The notes under the pieces were generated by a model. It worked only from the letters and a program-made list of their open reading frames with translations. It was not told the origin of the DNA and searched no databases. Position numbers and translations under genes: made by a program. Shown here piece after piece: positions 24,927-32,965 of a stretch of 41,904 nucleotides of DNA. Source of the DNA: Xanthobacteraceae bacterium (GTDB taxonomy: Bacteria; Pseudomonadota; Alphaproteobacteria; Rhizobiales; Xanthobacteraceae); assembly GCA_019745775.1 (NCBI GenBank), contig JAIESR010000079.1:1-41904 (forward strand), written 5' to 3'. Numbering within the stretch: position 1 is the first letter of the stretch; the number at the start of each line of letters is the position of its first letter.

Positions 24927-26630
24927 CTATTGCGGAGGCCGCAGGAATGCGAAATCGCAGCCCTCGTCGGCGCCCAGGATCTGCTCCGCATAAAGCTTGG
25001 CGTAGCCGCGCGTCGGGGTTTCCGTTTCCGGATGCACCGGCGCGACGCGTTTCTCGAGCTCGGCGTCGTCGACCAGCAGCTCGATGCGCCGATCCTTCAC
25101 CGAGAGCCGGATACGGTCGCCGTTGCGCACAAGCCCAAGCGGGCCGCCTGATGCGGCATCCGGCGTCACGTGCAGCACGATCGTGCCGAAGGCGGTGCCA
25201 CTCATGCGCGCGTCAGAGATCCGGACCATGTCCTTGATGCCCTTCTGCGCGAGCTTCTTCGGGATCGGCAGATAGCCGGCCTCCGGCATCGCCTCGGGCG
25301 CATGCGGGCCGGCGTTCTGTAGCACCAGGATGTCCTCCGCCCGCACCTCGAGCGTGGGATCGTCGATGCGCGCAGCGAGATCGGCGAGCGAGGAGAACAC
25401 GACAGCGACGCCTTCGTGCTCGAACAGCTTCTCGTCCGCCGCCGAACGCTTCAGGATCGCGCCCTTGGGCGCAAGATTGCCGAACAGCGCGACCAAGCCG
25501 CCCTGCGGCTCGAACGGCTTCTCCCGCGAGGCAATGATCGTGCGATCGACATAGCTGCCCTCGTCCGCCGCAAGACGCTCGCCGAGCGTGCCGCCGGTGA
25601 CGGTCAGGCAATCGAGATGCAACAGCGGCTTCAATTCACGCAGTAGCGCGCCCATGCCGCCGGCGGCGAAGAAATCCTCCATGTAGCCGTTGCCGACCGG
25701 CTTCAGGTTCACCAGCACCGGCGTGGTGTCGGAGAGCCGGTTGAGCTGATCGAGCGTCACCTTGACGCCGGCGCGTCCGGCGACCGCAGTCAGGTGGATC
25801 ACCGCGTTGGTCGAGCCGCCGAGCGCCAGCAGCACGCGCAGCGCGTTCTCGACCGACTTCTCGTTGACGATGCGCTCGGGCGTCACCTGCGAGCCGATGA
25901 GATTGACCGCCGCCATGCCGGTCGCTTCGGCGGCGCGCAGCCGGTCGGCATGCACCGCCGGGATCGCCGCAGTGCCCGGCAGGATCAGGCCGAGCGCTTC
26001 GGCGATGCAGGCCATGGTCGACGCAGTGCCCATCACTGCGCAGGTGCCGGCGGTCACCGCGAGGTTGCCTTCGACCTGCGCAATCTCCTCGGCACTGACT
26101 TCGCCGGCGCGGTAGCGCGCCCAGAAGCGGCGGCAGTCGGTGCAGGCGCCGAGCCGCTCGCCCTTGTGACGGCCGGTCATCATCGGCCCGGCCACCAGCA
26201 TCACCGCCGGCCGCCCGGCCGAGACCGCGCCCATGAGCTGCGCCGGCACGGTCTTGTCGCAGCCGCCCATCAGCACGACCGCATCCATCGGCTGGGCGCG
26301 GATCATCTCCTCGGTGTCGATCGACATCAGGTTCCGGTATTTCAGGCTGGTCGGATTGAGGAACACCTCGCCGAGCGACACGGTCGGAAATTCGATCGGC
26401 AGTCCGCCCGCCGCCAGCACGCCGCGCTTTACCGCTTCGAGCAGTTCCGGAAAATGCCGGTGACAGTTGTTGAATCCGGAGCCGGTATTGGCAATGCCGA
26501 CCACCGGGCGCTCCAGCATCTCGCGCGAATATCCCATCGAACGCGCAAATGAGCGCCGCAAATACAGCGAAAAGTCCTTGTCGCCGTAGTTGGTGAGGCC
26601 GTGTTTCAGGCCCGTCCCTCGTTCCGTCAT
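24927..26630 (-). CDS. IlvD/Edd family Fe-S dehydratase
   Basis: A 567-residue dehydratase. The iron-sulfur cysteines lie in MGGCDKTVPA, GACTDCRRFW and AGTCAVMGTAST, and the C-terminal lid carries RISDARMSGTAFGTIVLH. These are the marks of the IlvD/Edd family (dihydroxyacid, 6-phosphogluconate and aldonate dehydratases). The ACTDCRRFW form is more like sugar-acid dehydratases than housekeeping IlvD. The ATG at 26630 has GGAGG 7 bp upstream. It probably leads an operon with the dienelactone hydrolase, which would fit lactone hydrolysis followed by aldonate dehydration; substrate not determinable. It is divergent from hemA. Confidence 0.9.
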   Translation of the reverse strand: MTERGTGLKHGLTNYGDKDFSLYLRRSFARSMGYSREMLERPVVGIANTGSGFNNCHRHFPELLEAVKRGVLAAGGLPIEFPTVSLGEVFLNPTSLKYRNLMSIDTEEMIRAQPMDAVVLMGGCDKTVPAQLMGAVSAGRPAVMLVAGPMMTGRHKGERLGACTDCRRFWARYRAGEVSAEEIAQVEGNLAVTAGTCAVMGTASTMACIAEALGLILPGTAAIPAVHADRLRAAEATGMAAVNLIGSQVTPERIVNEKSVENALRVLLALGGSTNAVIHLTAVAGRAGVKVTLDQLNRLSDTTPVLVNLKPVGNGYMEDFFAAGGMGALLRELKPLLHLDCLTVTGGTLGERLAADEGSYVDRTIIASREKPFEPQGGLVALFGNLAPKGAILKRSAADEKLFEHEGVAVVFSSLADLAARIDDPTLEVRAEDILVLQNAGPHAPEAMPEAGYLPIPKKLAQKGIKDMVRISDARMSGTAFGTIVLHVTPDAASGGPLGLVRNGDRIRLSVKDRRIELLVDDAELEKRVAPVHPETETPTRGYAKLYAEQILGADEGCDFAFLRPPQ

Positions 26631-26806
26631 GCCGATCCTCCCACCCGGGAGCTACACCAAACCGCGACCGGCAAGGCAAGGACCGTCCGCCGAATGGCCC
26701 AGGCCAACCCATCATAACCGCCTCGACAAACCGGCTGGAACCCTTCTAAAAAGGGGTGGCTGGACACAAAAACAAGCGATCGCGTGCGGGTGGGGAAGGC
26801 TGTCCA

Positions 26807-28036
26807 ATGAACTACGATGCGTATTTCAGTGATGCGCTGGCCCGTCTGCGGGAAGAGCGCCGGTATCGTGTTTTCGCCGACCTCGAACGGCTCGCCGGGC
26901 GGTTCCCCCGCGCGGTATGGCACTCGCCCGATGGCCCGCGCGACGTCATCGTGTGGTGCTCCAACGACTATCTCGGCATGGGCCAGCATCCCAAGGTGAT
27001 CGGCGCCATGGTCGAGACCGCGACCCGGATGGGCACCGGCGCCGGCGGAACCCGCAACATCGCTGGCACCAACCATCCGCTGGTGGAGCTCGAGCGGGAG
27101 CTCGCCGACCTCCACCACAAGGAGTCGGCGCTGGTGTTCACGTCGGGCTATGTCTCCAACGAGACCGGCATCTCGACCCTGGCCAAGTTGATGCCGGGCT
27201 GCCTGATCCTGTCCGACGCCTTCAACCACAATTCGATGATCGAGGGCATCCGGCAGTCGCATTGCGACAAGCAGATCTTCCGTCACAACGACATGGCGCA
27301 TCTCGAGGAGCTTCTGCGCGCCACCGATCCCGCGCGGCCGAAGCTGATCGTGTTCGAGACGCTTTATTCCATGGACGGCGACTGCGCGCCGGTGAACGCG
27401 ATCTGCGATCTCGCGGAGAGATACGGCGCCATGACCTATGCCGACGAGGTGCACGCGGTCGGCATGTACGGTCCGCGCGGCGGCGGCCAGGCCGAGCTGC
27501 AAGGCGCGATGGCGCGCGTCGACGTGCTCGAAGGCACCCTCGCCAAGGCGTTCGGCTGCCTCGGCGGCTACATCGCCGCGAAGGCGTCGCTGATCGACGC
27601 GGTGCGCAGCTATGCGCCGGGCTTCATCTTCACCACCGCGCTGCCGCCGTCGATCTGCGCCGCGGCGACCGCGGCGATCCGCCACCTCAAGGCGTCGAGC
27701 TACGAGCGCGAGCGCCACCAGGACCGCGCCGCGCGCGTGAAGGCGGTGCTCGCGGCCGCCGGCCTGCCGGTCATGATGAACGACACCCACATCGTGCCGG
27801 TGTTCGTCGGCGATCCGGAGAAGTGCAAGGAAGCGACCGACATCCTGCTCGAGGAGCACGGCATCTACATCCAGCCGATCAACTATCCGACGGTGCCGAA
27901 GGGTACCGAGCGGCTGCGCATCACGCCCTCGCCCTATCACGAGGACGCGCTGATCGACGCACTGGCGGAAGCGCTGCTGGACGTCTGGGAGCGACTCGAC
28001 CTGCCGCTCAAGCCGCGCGCGATGGCGGCGGAGTAG
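26807..28036 (+). CDS. hemA: 5-aminolevulinate synthase
   Basis: A 409-residue PLP enzyme condensing glycine and succinyl-CoA to 5-aminolevulinate, the C4 route of heme and tetrapyrrole synthesis confined to Alphaproteobacteria and mitochondria. The marks are [60 protein letters not shown] and the PLP lysine K247 in [16 protein letters not shown]. The ATG at 26807 is preceded by GGGGAAGG. The last 125 bp, including the stop, are repeated at 33276-33400 with 8 differences. A weak promoter candidate lies upstream (TCGACA at 26723, CTAAAA at 26746, 17-bp spacer). No obvious FNR/FixK palindrome was seen. Confidence 0.97.
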   Translation: MNYDAYFSDALARLREERRYRVFADLERLAGRFPRAVWHSPDGPRDVIVWCSNDYLGMGQHPKVIGAMVETATRMGTGAGGTRNIAGTNHPLVELERELADLHHKESALVFTSGYVSNETGISTLAKLMPGCLILSDAFNHNSMIEGIRQSHCDKQIFRHNDMAHLEELLRATDPARPKLIVFETLYSMDGDCAPVNAICDLAERYGAMTYADEVHAVGMYGPRGGGQAELQGAMARVDVLEGTLAKAFGCLGGYIAAKASLIDAVRSYAPGFIFTTALPPSICAAATAAIRHLKASSYERERHQDRAARVKAVLAAAGLPVMMNDTHIVPVFVGDPEKCKEATDILLEEHGIYIQPINYPTVPKGTERLRITPSPYHEDALIDALAEALLDVWERLDLPLKPRAMAAE

Positions 28037-28089
28037 CCGCGGCGATCCGGTCGATTTCTCTGCGGGACGGGTCACGGCGCAGCGCGCCG

Positions 28090-28195
28090 CTGTAAGATCG
28101 CAAGATCCCTGTAAGATCGGGAACCGGCAGATTTCCCTGTTTAACCAATATCTTAAGCCTCCAATCTTACATCTTACACCTCTTACCACTGTGTG
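28090..28195 (-). repeat. GTAAGA-repeat element, copy B
   Basis: Reading the minus strand from 28195: GCACACAGTGGTAAGAG, then TGTAAGA and TGTAAGATTGG, then, after about 50 bases, two ATCTTACA units in inverted orientation. It matches copy A (12353-12446) on the other strand for about 45 bases with few changes. Both copies are preceded by TCCGCCACC. The region 28196-28509 otherwise shows no gene. Confidence 0.65.
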
Positions 28196-28424
28196 CGTCA
28201 TCGGCGCGATGCGGCGCTTCGCGCCGGTGGCGGAGGGAGGCCGCAATCCAACGCATCCAACGCGATCCCATGCGCGCGTCAGGTCGCCAAAGCGGGAAGA
28301 TGCCTTTCCATAACTGTGCATTGAAGCCATTATCCAACGATCTCACGCATCTCAGGCGCTTTTCGCGTGAAACATCGCTTCGTCGCCAGTCCGCGGGGCG
28401 CCGCTGGTCGGGTCCCGCGGTCTA

Positions 28425-28449
28425 CGGGATGCGGGTAGTGGGTCAGTTT
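28425..28449. repeat. Left boundary repeat of the A+T-rich cassette
   Basis: Contains CGGGATGCGGGT (28425-28436), which recurs in the same orientation at 30847-30858, and GTGGGTCAGTTT (28438-28449), which recurs inverted at 30832-30843. CCTAGGA follows on both sides (28473, 30870). These mark the edges of the 2.4-kb segment holding the Ntn hydrolase and transposase. Confidence 0.6.
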
Positions 28450-28509
28450 GACTTCAATCCTATTGACACGAACCTAGGAAAGCGCCGGTGACGGAGGCAT
28501 ATTGGATGC

Positions 28510-28749
28510 ATGGATCAGCGCCGAAAACGCCCGCGCGACCCAGCTCAGCTGGCGAAATTCGTGATCGACCTCGCCACTGGCGAGGCCGAGGAGCCCCCTC
28601 ATCAGGCAGAGGAGACGGCAGCGACCAAGTTCGCCCGAAGTGGTGGGCTAAAGGGCGGCAAGGCGCGGGCCGAAGCCTTATCGCCGCGCCGTCGAAAGCA
28701 GATCGCTCGGCAGGCCGCAGCAAAACGCTGGGGCAAGGATCGCTCCTAA
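28510..28749 (+). CDS. Small basic protein upstream of the Ntn hydrolase
   Basis: A 79-residue, Lys/Arg-rich protein: PRDPAQLAKFVIDLATGE at the N-terminus, then ARSGGLKGGKARAEALS and RRKQIARQAAAKRWGK. This GGxKGGxARA...AxxRW pattern is common in small bacterial proteins of unknown, possibly DNA-binding function. GGAGG lies 12 bp before the ATG, a long spacing. The next gene (Ntn hydrolase) starts 65 bp downstream on the same strand, suggesting a two-gene unit. It sits inside the accessory segment downstream of hemA. Confidence 0.7.
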   Translation: MDQRRKRPRDPAQLAKFVIDLATGEAEEPPHQAEETAATKFARSGGLKGGKARAEALSPRRRKQIARQAAAKRWGKDRS

Positions 28750-28814
28750 GTCTCACTGCAAGCAAGGATTGTGGTAGCCTCCTACGGCAACGACGCGACC
28801 GAGGGAGGAAAGAT

Positions 28815-29756
28815 TTGACCGTATGCATCGCTGCTCGCTGTCTAGATGGGGCTGTTTTTTGCGCAGCTGACCGAATGGTCACCGTTGGCGACATCGAAAT
28901 GGAGTCGCCTCAGACAAAGATATTTTCGCTGTCAAACTCGCTTTTGATTATGCCCAGCGATGACGATGCCGCATTTCATATGGAGATAATGAATGATGTT
29001 TCCACAACGATTCACGCTCGTATAAATGCTGATCGAGACCGCTGGTGGACAGTACAAGAAGCAGTTGATGTGTATGTGTCGTGTGTCGAGGAGCATCGCG
29101 CTAAGCGCTCTGAGCGGTCGATACTCAAGCCATTAGGGCTGGATCGTTATTCATGGCACATATCGGTGAGCCCAGATTCTGAGCTGGGAAAGCAAATCGC
29201 GTCCGACTTGGTGAATTTCAAAATCCCGTTCCTTTCAGTGATTATCGTCGGCATTGATCCCAATGGACCACACATTAATGTGGTTGAGACGAGCGAATAC
29301 GGACAGATTGATACCGGCTGCTACGATTCAATTGGCTTTGCTGCTATCGGCGCAGGCGGCCGACATGCACGCGCTGAATTCTTGGCAGCCGGTCACACGT
29401 ATCGGACCCCGCTTCCAGAGGCGCTCTGGAATGTTTATTTGGCGAAGAAGCGTTCTGAGGTCGCCCCCGGTGTCGGGTCCGCCACCGATATGTACATGAT
29501 GGGGCCAACTCTAGGTTTTGGCACGACGATTAGAACCGAGATAACGGACGAACTAGAAAGGCAATACGTTATCACTCGTGCCAAAGAAGAGGCGGCGCGC
29601 CAGACAGCTGCAAAGGACATGACCACCTATGTCGAAACCATCACGCAAGAATCCCAGCAGCAGCAAATTCAAACCTCAGTCACGGACACAGGCGAGCCTA
29701 TTGAGACCCCAAATGAGCCTGCTGAGGGGATCGAGCACAAACCTCAAGAATCGTGA
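28815..29756 (+). CDS. Proteasome-beta-like Ntn hydrolase with TTG start
   Basis: A 313-residue protein whose first 200 residues resemble 20S proteasome/HslV-type Ntn hydrolases: M-TVCIAARCLDGAVFCAADRMV ... ESPQTKIFSLSNSLLIM. The TTG at 28815 has a near-ideal GGGAGG 6 bp upstream. Removing Met leaves Thr1; Asp18 (AADR) and Lys34 (TKIF) then sit where proteasomes have Asp17 and Lys33. This is neither HslV nor Anbu by wording, and there is no ATPase partner in the window. Residues about 245-313 form a charged Gln/Glu-rich tail, probably coiled then disordered. The gene is A+T-rich against its surroundings, preceded by a small basic protein and followed by a transposase. Peptidase activity is a prediction; a structural-only role is possible. 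Confidence 0.7.
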   Translation: MTVCIAARCLDGAVFCAADRMVTVGDIEMESPQTKIFSLSNSLLIMPSDDDAAFHMEIMNDVSTTIHARINADRDRWWTVQEAVDVYVSCVEEHRAKRSERSILKPLGLDRYSWHISVSPDSELGKQIASDLVNFKIPFLSVIIVGIDPNGPHINVVETSEYGQIDTGCYDSIGFAAIGAGGRHARAEFLAAGHTYRTPLPEALWNVYLAKKRSEVAPGVGSATDMYMMGPTLGFGTTIRTEITDELERQYVITRAKEEAARQTAAKDMTTYVETITQESQQQQIQTSVTDTGEPIETPNEPAEGIEHKPQES

Positions 29757-29763
29757 TGTTTCC

Positions 29764-29779
29764 CGCTCATTGCTGAGCG
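29764..29779. terminator. Stem-loop after the Ntn hydrolase gene
   Basis: CGCTCA-TTGC-TGAGCG starts 7 bp after the stop codon. It is followed by AAAA, not T, on the plus strand, so it is at best a weak or RNA-stability hairpin. Confidence 0.35.
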
Positions 29780-29810
29780 AAAAGGCGCTCGGTAGGCGCG
29801 CAAATCCAAA

Positions 29811-29852
29811 ATGACCCTTATGCTTGACAGTCAAGCATAAGGGTCATATAGT
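29811..29852 (+). promoter_or_regulatory. Palindromic sigma70-type promoter of the transposase
   Basis: A perfect inverted repeat with 18-bp arms (ATGACCCTTATGCTTGAC / GTCAAGCATAAGGGTCAT) and one central A occupies 29811-29847. It contains TTGACA (29824-29829); 17 bp further lies TATAGT (29847-29852). Transcription would start about at the transposase ATG (29859), giving a leaderless mRNA. The palindrome may be an operator, a transposase binding site or an attachment site. Confidence 0.75.
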
Positions 29853-29858
29853 CCAGTC

Positions 29859-30767
29859 ATGAACAGGCTGGACGCCAAGGGCCGTGCGCAAATCCTCCAC
29901 TTGCTCTGTGAGGGTAATTCGATCCGTGCGGTTACTCGGCTGACCGGAGCCAGCAAAAACACTGTTACGAAATTGATGATCGACGCGGGCCGCGCTTGCG
30001 ACGACTACCACCATTGGAAAGTTCACGGCCTCCAATCGAAGCGCGTGCAGGTCGATGAAATTTGGTCGTTCGTCTATTCGAAGCAGGCCAACGCGCCCAA
30101 GACCAAGAACCAAGTCAAGGGCCGCGGCGATTGCTGGACCTGGACGGCGATCGATGCCGATAGCAAGTTTCTGATCAGCTACTACGTTGGCACGCGCGAT
30201 GGTGAGTCCGCGTTCTTTTTCTTGAGCGATCTCAAGAGCCGCCTTGCTGGTCGCGTGCAACTAACCAGTGATGGACACAACGCCTACTATCGCGCGGTCG
30301 CTGACTCGTTTGGCGAAAAGGAAGTCGATTACGCCCAACTTGTGAAGCTGTACGGCTCCCCGAAAGAGGGCGCGCCTGGTTCTGCTGAGCGGCGCTATAG
30401 CCCGGCGGTTTGCACTGGCGCAAAGCCGTTTGCGGTGTTCGGCAAGCCCGAACGTAGACACGTCAGCACGTCCTATGCGGAGCGGCAGAATTTGAATTTG
30501 CGGATGCACAATCGCCGCTTCACACGATTGACCAATGCATTCTCAAAGAAACTCGAAAACCATTATTGGGCCATCGCGCTTTTCACGTTCTACTACAACT
30601 TCGTTCGCATCCATAAAACGCTTCGCGTCACTCCTGCGATGGCCGCTGGCGTTACGGACAAGCTCTGGGAAATGTCCGACATGGTGCAGATGCTTGAGGC
30701 GTTCGAGGCCAAACAGATTGAGGCGAAGCGCAATCACGCGCTAGAGCCAGCGGGCGCGTGGGAGTGA
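29859..30767 (+). CDS. IS1-like DDE transposase
   Basis: A 302-residue transposase. It has an N-terminal helix-turn-helix (ILHLLCEGNSIRAVTRLTG, SKNTVTKLMIDAG), then the DDE catalytic residues: D66 in VQVDEIWSF, D138 in LTSDGHNAYY and E208 in SYAERQNLNLR, followed by NRRFTRLTNAFSKKLENHYW. I place it with the proteins annotated as IS1 family in rhizobia, longer than the E. coli InsAB product; it needs no frameshift. No Shine-Dalgarno precedes the ATG, which fits leaderless translation from the promoter at 29811-29852. I could not find convincing terminal inverted repeats, so the ends of the element are undefined. All three catalytic residues are present, so it may be active. Confidence 0.85.
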   Translation: MNRLDAKGRAQILHLLCEGNSIRAVTRLTGASKNTVTKLMIDAGRACDDYHHWKVHGLQSKRVQVDEIWSFVYSKQANAPKTKNQVKGRGDCWTWTAIDADSKFLISYYVGTRDGESAFFFLSDLKSRLAGRVQLTSDGHNAYYRAVADSFGEKEVDYAQLVKLYGSPKEGAPGSAERRYSPAVCTGAKPFAVFGKPERRHVSTSYAERQNLNLRMHNRRFTRLTNAFSKKLENHYWAIALFTFYYNFVRIHKTLRVTPAMAAGVTDKLWEMSDMVQMLEAFEAKQIEAKRNHALEPAGAWE

Positions 30768-30831
30768 AAATGAACAACGCGTGTAATTCATCAACGTGGT
30801 CTGATTGGGACTTTTATCCGCCGCCACAATG

Positions 30832-30858
30832 AAACTGACCCACCACCGGGATGCGGGT
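30832..30858. repeat. Right boundary repeat of the A+T-rich cassette
   Basis: AAACTGACCCAC (30832-30843) is the inverse of 28438-28449, and CGGGATGCGGGT (30847-30858) repeats 28425-28436 directly; CCTAGGA follows at 30870. It closes the segment that starts at 28425. Confidence 0.6.
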
Positions 30859-30876
30859 CAGATTATATACCTAGGA

Positions 30877-31235
30877 TCAAAAATGTCAACGACTTTCGGC
30901 AGGGGCGCAGCAAGGCTGGGCAGGTCGCCCGACGTCGTGCGCGCCGCTGACATATCAATTCCTATCAAAGATCATGGAGCAGGTGACGCTGCGCCGTGCC
31001 CGACGCTTGGAAATGAGTCAGCCGCAATCCGTAATTTCGTCACCCGTAATTTCGCAGCTGATGCCGACAGACATCAATCGGCGCAGCACCGGACATGCGT
31101 CAGTGCCGGAAGCGGCGCGAATGACCCACAACGGACCTTTCCGCCTTCGCGGAATTGCAACCAGCATTATGAGCACGACTTTGGCGGACGTCGTCCACTC
31201 GACGTCCGTGAGCAAGGCGAGAGGTGGCGTCCCAA
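30877..31235. other. Gene-free stretch
   Basis: No supported gene, RNA or clear hairpin. The sequence is a patchwork, with two nearby copies of CCGTAATTTCG (31029-31054), and looks like decayed intergenic or mobile-element remnants upstream of the MarR-linked TctC gene's 3' end. Confidence 0.5.
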
Positions 31236-32219
31236 TCATTCGATTCTTGGGATTTTCGCTTCGCGAATGACCTTGCCCCACCGGTTGACTTCCGTCTTGA
31301 TCCAGGCGCCGAACTCCTCGGGTGTATTCGCGACCGGGTCAAAGCCCAGGACCGCTAAACGCTCCTTCACGTCCGGCAGTGCGACGATTCTGACGACCTC
31401 GCGATACCAAAGATCGACGATGTCCTTCGGAGTTCGTGCCGGGGCCAGAACGGCCTGCATAAAAATGGATTCCTGGTCCGGGAAGCCGGCTTCCATCATC
31501 GTCGGCACGTGTGGGAAGGCAGAGGAGCGCTTACCGCTCGTCACGACCAGCGCGCGCAATTTGCCGCCTTTAATATTGGATGCCGCCGCCGGCAGGGCGG
31601 TAAACGCGATCGGCGTGTGTCCTCCGATCGTCGAAGTAATTGCCGGATTGGCTCCATTGAACGGCACATGGATGAGGTCAAGCCCGAGTGAGAGCTTGAA
31701 CAGTTCACCAGCGAGCTGGCCGGTCGTTCCAGCGCCAGGGGAAGCGTAGCTGTACTTGCCGGGGTATGCCTTCACCAGCGCGACGAGCTCTTTCACGTTG
31801 TTTGCCGGGACTGAAGGATGAACCACCAGCACATGGGCCGAAGCCACCGCCAAGGTAACGGGCGCAAAATCTCGTACGGGGTCCCAGGTGATCTTGGCAT
31901 AGAGGCTCGGATTCACGACGTAGCTGCTGCTGGGCATGAGTATCGTATAGCCGTCCGGCGGCGCCTTTGCGGTCATGCCCACGGCAACATTGCCGGCACC
32001 GGTTGGAAGATTTTCGACATAAACCTGCTGGCCCCAGCGCTCCGCAAGCTTTTGCGCGATCAAGCGCGCGATCGTGTCGGTCGGGCCACCGGCCGCCACT
32101 GGCACAATCACGCGGATTGGACGAGCAGGATAGGTCTGCGCCCGTGCGATCCGCGAGATCGCAGGGACCGCGACAGCAGCTCCTCCAAGCTGAAGGAATT
32201 GACGTCGAACGAGGGTCAT
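31236..32219 (-). CDS. TctC/Bug-type solute-binding protein, Tat-type signal
   Basis: A 327-residue binding protein opening MTLVRRQFLQLGGAAVAVPA, a twin-arginine signal cleaved after ARAQ. The Bug layout follows: YPARPIRVIVPVAAGGPTDTIAR, VYVENLPTGAGNVA, PPDGYTILMPSSSYVVNPSLY, YPGKYSYASPGAGTTGQLAGEL, VPFNGANPAI and FPHVPTMMEAG. GAGGAGG lies just before the ATG at 32219. It is divergent from a MarR-family regulator 197 bp away, the arrangement expected when the regulator controls the binding protein. It lies within the segment between hemA and its 3'-end copy. The ligand is unknown. Confidence 0.9.
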   Translation of the reverse strand: MTLVRRQFLQLGGAAVAVPAISRIARAQTYPARPIRVIVPVAAGGPTDTIARLIAQKLAERWGQQVYVENLPTGAGNVAVGMTAKAPPDGYTILMPSSSYVVNPSLYAKITWDPVRDFAPVTLAVASAHVLVVHPSVPANNVKELVALVKAYPGKYSYASPGAGTTGQLAGELFKLSLGLDLIHVPFNGANPAITSTIGGHTPIAFTALPAAASNIKGGKLRALVVTSGKRSSAFPHVPTMMEAGFPDQESIFMQAVLAPARTPKDIVDLWYREVVRIVALPDVKERLAVLGFDPVANTPEEFGAWIKTEVNRWGKVIREAKIPRIE

Positions 32220-32378
32220 CGGCTCCTCCTCTGAAAACCTTCGTGGCGGGTTCCGGCATGCGGATGCTGAAAGGCCACCCGCGAGGATGGAAGTCGATCT
32301 TTTCTAGAGCGCCATATGCAGACGCCCCGCAAGCGCAGCGAGCACCCCTCCGAGCTTGCAAATTGCGCTTGCCTATCG

Positions 32379-32412
32379 TAAAGTTACTTTATAAAAGGTA
32401 AAACAGCTTTAC
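32379..32412. promoter_or_regulatory. Two inverted repeats before marR (candidate operator)
   Basis: TAAAGT-T-ACTTTA (32379-32391) is a perfect 13-bp palindrome, and GTAAA-N5-TTTAC (32398-32412) follows it. Both lie in the A+T-rich region between the divergent TctC and MarR genes, over a TATAAA (32390-32395). They are of the type bound by MarR dimers. No Shine-Dalgarno is visible before the marR ATG. Confidence 0.55.
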
Positions 32413-32416
32413 TCCG

Positions 32417-32965
32417 ATGTCAAGAGCACGAAAAGCAAAGTCCCAGCCTGCCGCAAAAAATTCGCGCGGCCCACCCTATGTCGGCGCGCTGCTGCGGATG
32501 ACCTATCAGATGACCCGCCGGCCGCTGCTGACGGCCTTGATGGAGCGCGGGTTCACCGACCTCAATCAAGCGTATCTGACCGTGTTTCAATATCCGCACC
32601 CGGATGGCTCGCGCCCCACTGAGCTTGCTGATCGGGCCCACATGACAAAGCAGGCCATGAATTATCTCCTCGGCGAGCTGGAAACGCTTGGTTACATCGA
32701 ACGCCGGGCTGAGAAGGGGCGCAATCGGCGGCTCGTGTATCTGACGCGCCGCGGATGGGAGGTCGTCGAGACACAATTGGTGGCGATGCAGCACTTGGAG
32801 GCACAATGGGCGACGATTCTCGGTAAGAAAAGGTTCGACGAATTTCTGAGCGCGCTTCGGAAACTGTCGTTGCTTGACTCAAAAGGCGGTGCGCAATCGG
32901 CAGCACTGCATTCGCGCGATCAAATACACAACCGTAGCCTCAAAAGGTCGAGCGACATCCGTTAA
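32417..32965 (+). CDS. MarR-family transcriptional regulator
   Basis: A 182-residue winged-helix regulator. The N-terminal helix region is PYVGALLRMTYQMTRRPLLTAL, the recognition region RPTELADRAHMTKQAMNYLLGELETLGYIER, and the wing AEKGRNRRLVYLTRRGWEVVE, followed by a dimerisation helix. MarR proteins usually repress the gene they diverge from and release DNA on binding an aromatic or carboxylate ligand; here that would be the TctC gene at 31236-32219. Two inverted repeats lie just upstream and suggest autoregulation. The last 30 residues are variable. The start may be leaderless. Confidence 0.88.
   Translation: MSRARKAKSQPAAKNSRGPPYVGALLRMTYQMTRRPLLTALMERGFTDLNQAYLTVFQYPHPDGSRPTELADRAHMTKQAMNYLLGELETLGYIERRAEKGRNRRLVYLTRRGWEVVETQLVAMQHLEAQWATILGKKRFDEFLSALRKLSLLDSKGGAQSAALHSRDQIHNRSLKRSSDIR

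Noticed and set aside
26640-26806. FNR/FixK-type box upstream of hemA
   Set aside because: No TTGAT-N4-ATCAA-like sequence is present in the region.
28463-28490. TTGACA before the small basic protein as a promoter
   Set aside because: No acceptable -10 hexamer lies at 15-19 bp from it.
30805-31749. Plus-strand open frame after the transposase
   Set aside because: It crosses the well-supported TctC gene on the other strand and reads as low-complexity sequence with no domain.
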